The notes beneath the pieces are model-generated. The model had not been told where the DNA came from. It saw only the letters and a program-made list of their open reading frames with translations, and ran no database searches. The position numbers and the translations under genes are program-made. Shown piece after piece: positions 62,804 to 64,000 of a stretch of DNA of 64,000 nucleotides. Source of the DNA: Collinsella aerofaciens (GTDB lineage: Bacteria > Actinomycetota > Coriobacteriia > Coriobacteriales > Coriobacteriaceae). The stretch spans positions 1,302,001 to 1,366,000 of the forward strand of contig NZ_CP024160.1 of assembly GCF_002736145.1 (NCBI RefSeq), in the 5' to 3' direction. Position 1 is the first letter of the stretch. Each line of letters starts with the position of its first letter.

Positions 62804-63034
62804 TGTGTAACCACGCTCCTAGTTACGTGTAATGCGGCGCTCTCTCACACCGCTGCTTATTGAATTCTTGAATTATCGGCTTGCACTACCGGCTTCTTCC
62901 GTTCTTCACCACACATTGGTACAGGGAAAAACGTATGTCCACCTTGGAACTGCAACCCAAAAACCCAAGATTTCACCCGTTTGAGAAGGATAACATAGCC
63001 ACCCCCTTCATCAGGGCTGTTATATGTTTCTTTT

Positions 63035-63061
63035 TTTATACCATTAGTGCGTTTTTAACAA
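63035..63061 (-). promoter_or_regulatory. Candidate promoter of the pflB-grcA operon
   Basis: On the minus strand TTGTTA (63061-63056), 15 bases, TATAAA (63040-63035). The spacer is short, so this is tentative. The remaining 62804-63030 leader contains GTAAC/GTTAC pairing close to the start codon but no other clear signal. Confidence 0.35.
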
Positions 63062-63199
63062 ATCCGCAGGAAATGCGAGCGCGAACAACTACCGTTCACC
63101 GATTTGTTTGGTATTTTTCCTTGCCTTTGCACGACGTTCACTCTAGCTGTTATGCCAGTTTTAGCAGGGTAAAGTGTCCCCGAGACCCCGCAGAAACTG

Positions 63200-63235
63200 C
63201 AGGGCGGCCACGGGATTTCCCCCGGGACCGCCCTG
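63200..63235 (-). terminator. Terminator of the permease gene
   Basis: CAGGGCGG and CCGCCCTG pair around a 20-base interior that can pair further (CCGGG/CCCGTGG); on the minus strand it is followed by CAGTTTCTG. It lies 40 bases beyond the permease stop. Confidence 0.7.
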
Positions 63236-63274
63236 TGGCATGGTTAGTTATTTAGCTTTGATTGCCGCTTGGCA

Positions 63275-64000
63275 TTAGGCGGCTGCGGCGGCCTTGTCGG
63301 TCGTTGCCTTGCTGTGGCCCTGACCCTCAAAATGCTTGTAGCACCAGCTGGTGACCAGCGGGGTCAAAATAGCCGTAACGATTGCGCAGGCAGCGACCTG
63401 TGCCGTGGCCGTTGCGAGCACCGCACCGCCGTACATGGCCCCGTTGACGCTTGCCATGGCAGCAGGCGTGGCCACATTGGCTCCGGCGCAGCTCGAAATG
63501 GCCGCACCTGCGACACCTGTACCGCCCGTGAGCTTATCGACCGCGATGACGGGAATTGCAAAGACCACCGAGCAGATCACGCCGAGCAGAATACCGGGAA
63601 GACCGCCATTAATGAGCTGGCCAAAAGTCATGGTCGAGCCCATGGCAAAGAAGACGAGCACGATGACGGCGGAAAGTGCCGGTGCCATCATCTTCTTAAA
63701 GCTGGGGAAGAGGTTGCCCAGAATAATGCCGACGACGATCGGCAGGATGGCACCCACGAGCGACCAGCCGATCGGGGCCTGGCCGGCAGCGCCGAGCACG
63801 ATCATCGTGACCGGAGGGCCGACAACCAGCGTGGTGATTGCGACGGCACCACGTTCAGCCTCATTGCCCATGGTGCCCATCAGTCCAGCGTACATAGCGT
63901 TGTTCGCACCCGTGCAAGCGGCCAGCATCACCATGGCCGAGATACCAAACAGGTTGTCGTTGAACACATAAAGGATGAGCAGCGACACGGCAACGACCAC
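63275..64000 (-). CDS. kdgT: 2-keto-3-deoxygluconate permease, C-terminal part (runs off the window)
   Basis: The frame is open to the window edge; 241 residues are visible, about seven membrane segments, with NDNLFGISAMVMLAACTGAN, IVGIILGNLFPSFKK and TGGTGVAGAAISSCAGANVA, which I associate with the KdgT family. These proteins import 2-keto-3-deoxygluconate from pectin or glycosaminoglycan breakdown by proton symport. The C terminus is Ala/Lys-rich and cytoplasmic. The true start lies beyond 64000, so neighbours such as kdgK or kdgA cannot be checked. Confidence 0.85.
   Translation of the reverse strand: MVVAVSLLILYVFNDNLFGISAMVMLAACTGANNAMYAGLMGTMGNEAERGAVAITTLVVGPPVTMIVLGAAGQAPIGWSLVGAILPIVVGIILGNLFPSFKKMMAPALSAVIVLVFFAMGSTMTFGQLINGGLPGILLGVICSVVFAIPVIAVDKLTGGTGVAGAAISSCAGANVATPAAMASVNGAMYGGAVLATATAQVAACAIVTAILTPLVTSWCYKHFEGQGHSKATTDKAAAAA

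Overview
The window looks like a chromosomal segment of a GC-rich, strictly anaerobic gut actinobacterium of the class Coriobacteriia, most likely Collinsella or a close relative. This rests on gene content and the feel of the proteins (giant 2-hydroxyacyl-CoA dehydratase-type activase, pyruvate formate-lyase with a separate glycyl-radical subunit, Amt/PII pair, aspartate-family biosynthesis, HD-GYP signalling), on high GC with Gly/Ala/Asp-rich proteins, and on the absence of any respiratory gene here. No sequence search was possible, so the genus is an inference. I saw no rRNA, tRNA, CRISPR array, prophage or intact insertion sequence.

Layout. 0-3.4 kb: N-terminal part of a secreted coiled-coil protein, a DUF389 membrane protein carrying an EF-hand-like loop, a small membrane-anchored protein and a frameshifted gene remnant. 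3.4-8.9 kb: a TetR regulator and a 1593-residue double activase. 9.0-9.4 kb: a candidate type I toxin-antitoxin locus (41-residue hydrophobic basic peptide, convergent small RNA, shared terminator) bracketed by inverted short hairpins. 9.4-16 kb: HAD phosphatase, TetR-controlled MFS exporter, amt-glnB, and an HD/CmpB-type membrane pair. 16-24 kb: a DXS-like enzyme, a three-hairpin repeat cluster, an iron alcohol dehydrogenase, and a complete polar amino acid ABC importer followed by a glutamine-amidotransferase-fold hydrolase. 24-27.7 kb: a visibly more AT-rich island with a bacteriocin-immunity-like ABC system and a YozG/DUF2975-like pair. 27.8-38.4 kb: HPt plus REC/GGDEF/HD-GYP signalling proteins, hydrolases, radical SAM protein, methionine aminopeptidase, D-2-hydroxyacid dehydrogenase, M18 peptidase, a membrane-anchored Ntn hydrolase and phosphofructokinase. 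38.4-50.2 kb: regulators, a MacB/FtsX-type ABC system, a GyrI-like protein behind a perfect SOS box, a ClC channel, AIM24-like protein, a two-component system and Ogt. 50.6-56 kb: lysC-asd and, divergent from them, thrC-thrB (aspartate to threonine). 56-64 kb: ysxC, mtn, then the mixed-acid module pflB-grcA with pflA, a DegV protein, and the end of kdgT.

The most unusual property of the window is the number and order of intergenic hairpins. At least four families recur: (i) REP-like hairpins sharing a GGGACA sequence (six copies of one type plus related ones), (ii) four copies of a GTTGCGGTGA...TCACCGCAAC hairpin, (iii) three copies (perhaps a fourth) of a roughly 130-bp hairpin with conserved internal loop and C-GAA-G apical loop but completely different outer stems, and (iv) local clusters (three hairpins at 18.1 kb, three exact-length 52-bp tandem hairpins at 50.3 kb). 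Family (iii) has the covariation signature of a structured RNA and is the best candidate for something undescribed, together with the toxin-antitoxin candidate at 9.1 kb.

Functionally the genes describe a fermenter that splits pyruvate with a two-piece formate-lyase, imports amino acids and ammonium, makes threonine from aspartate, and uses many transcriptional regulators. Starts given here are chosen by ribosome-binding-site spacing and often differ from the longest possible frame.
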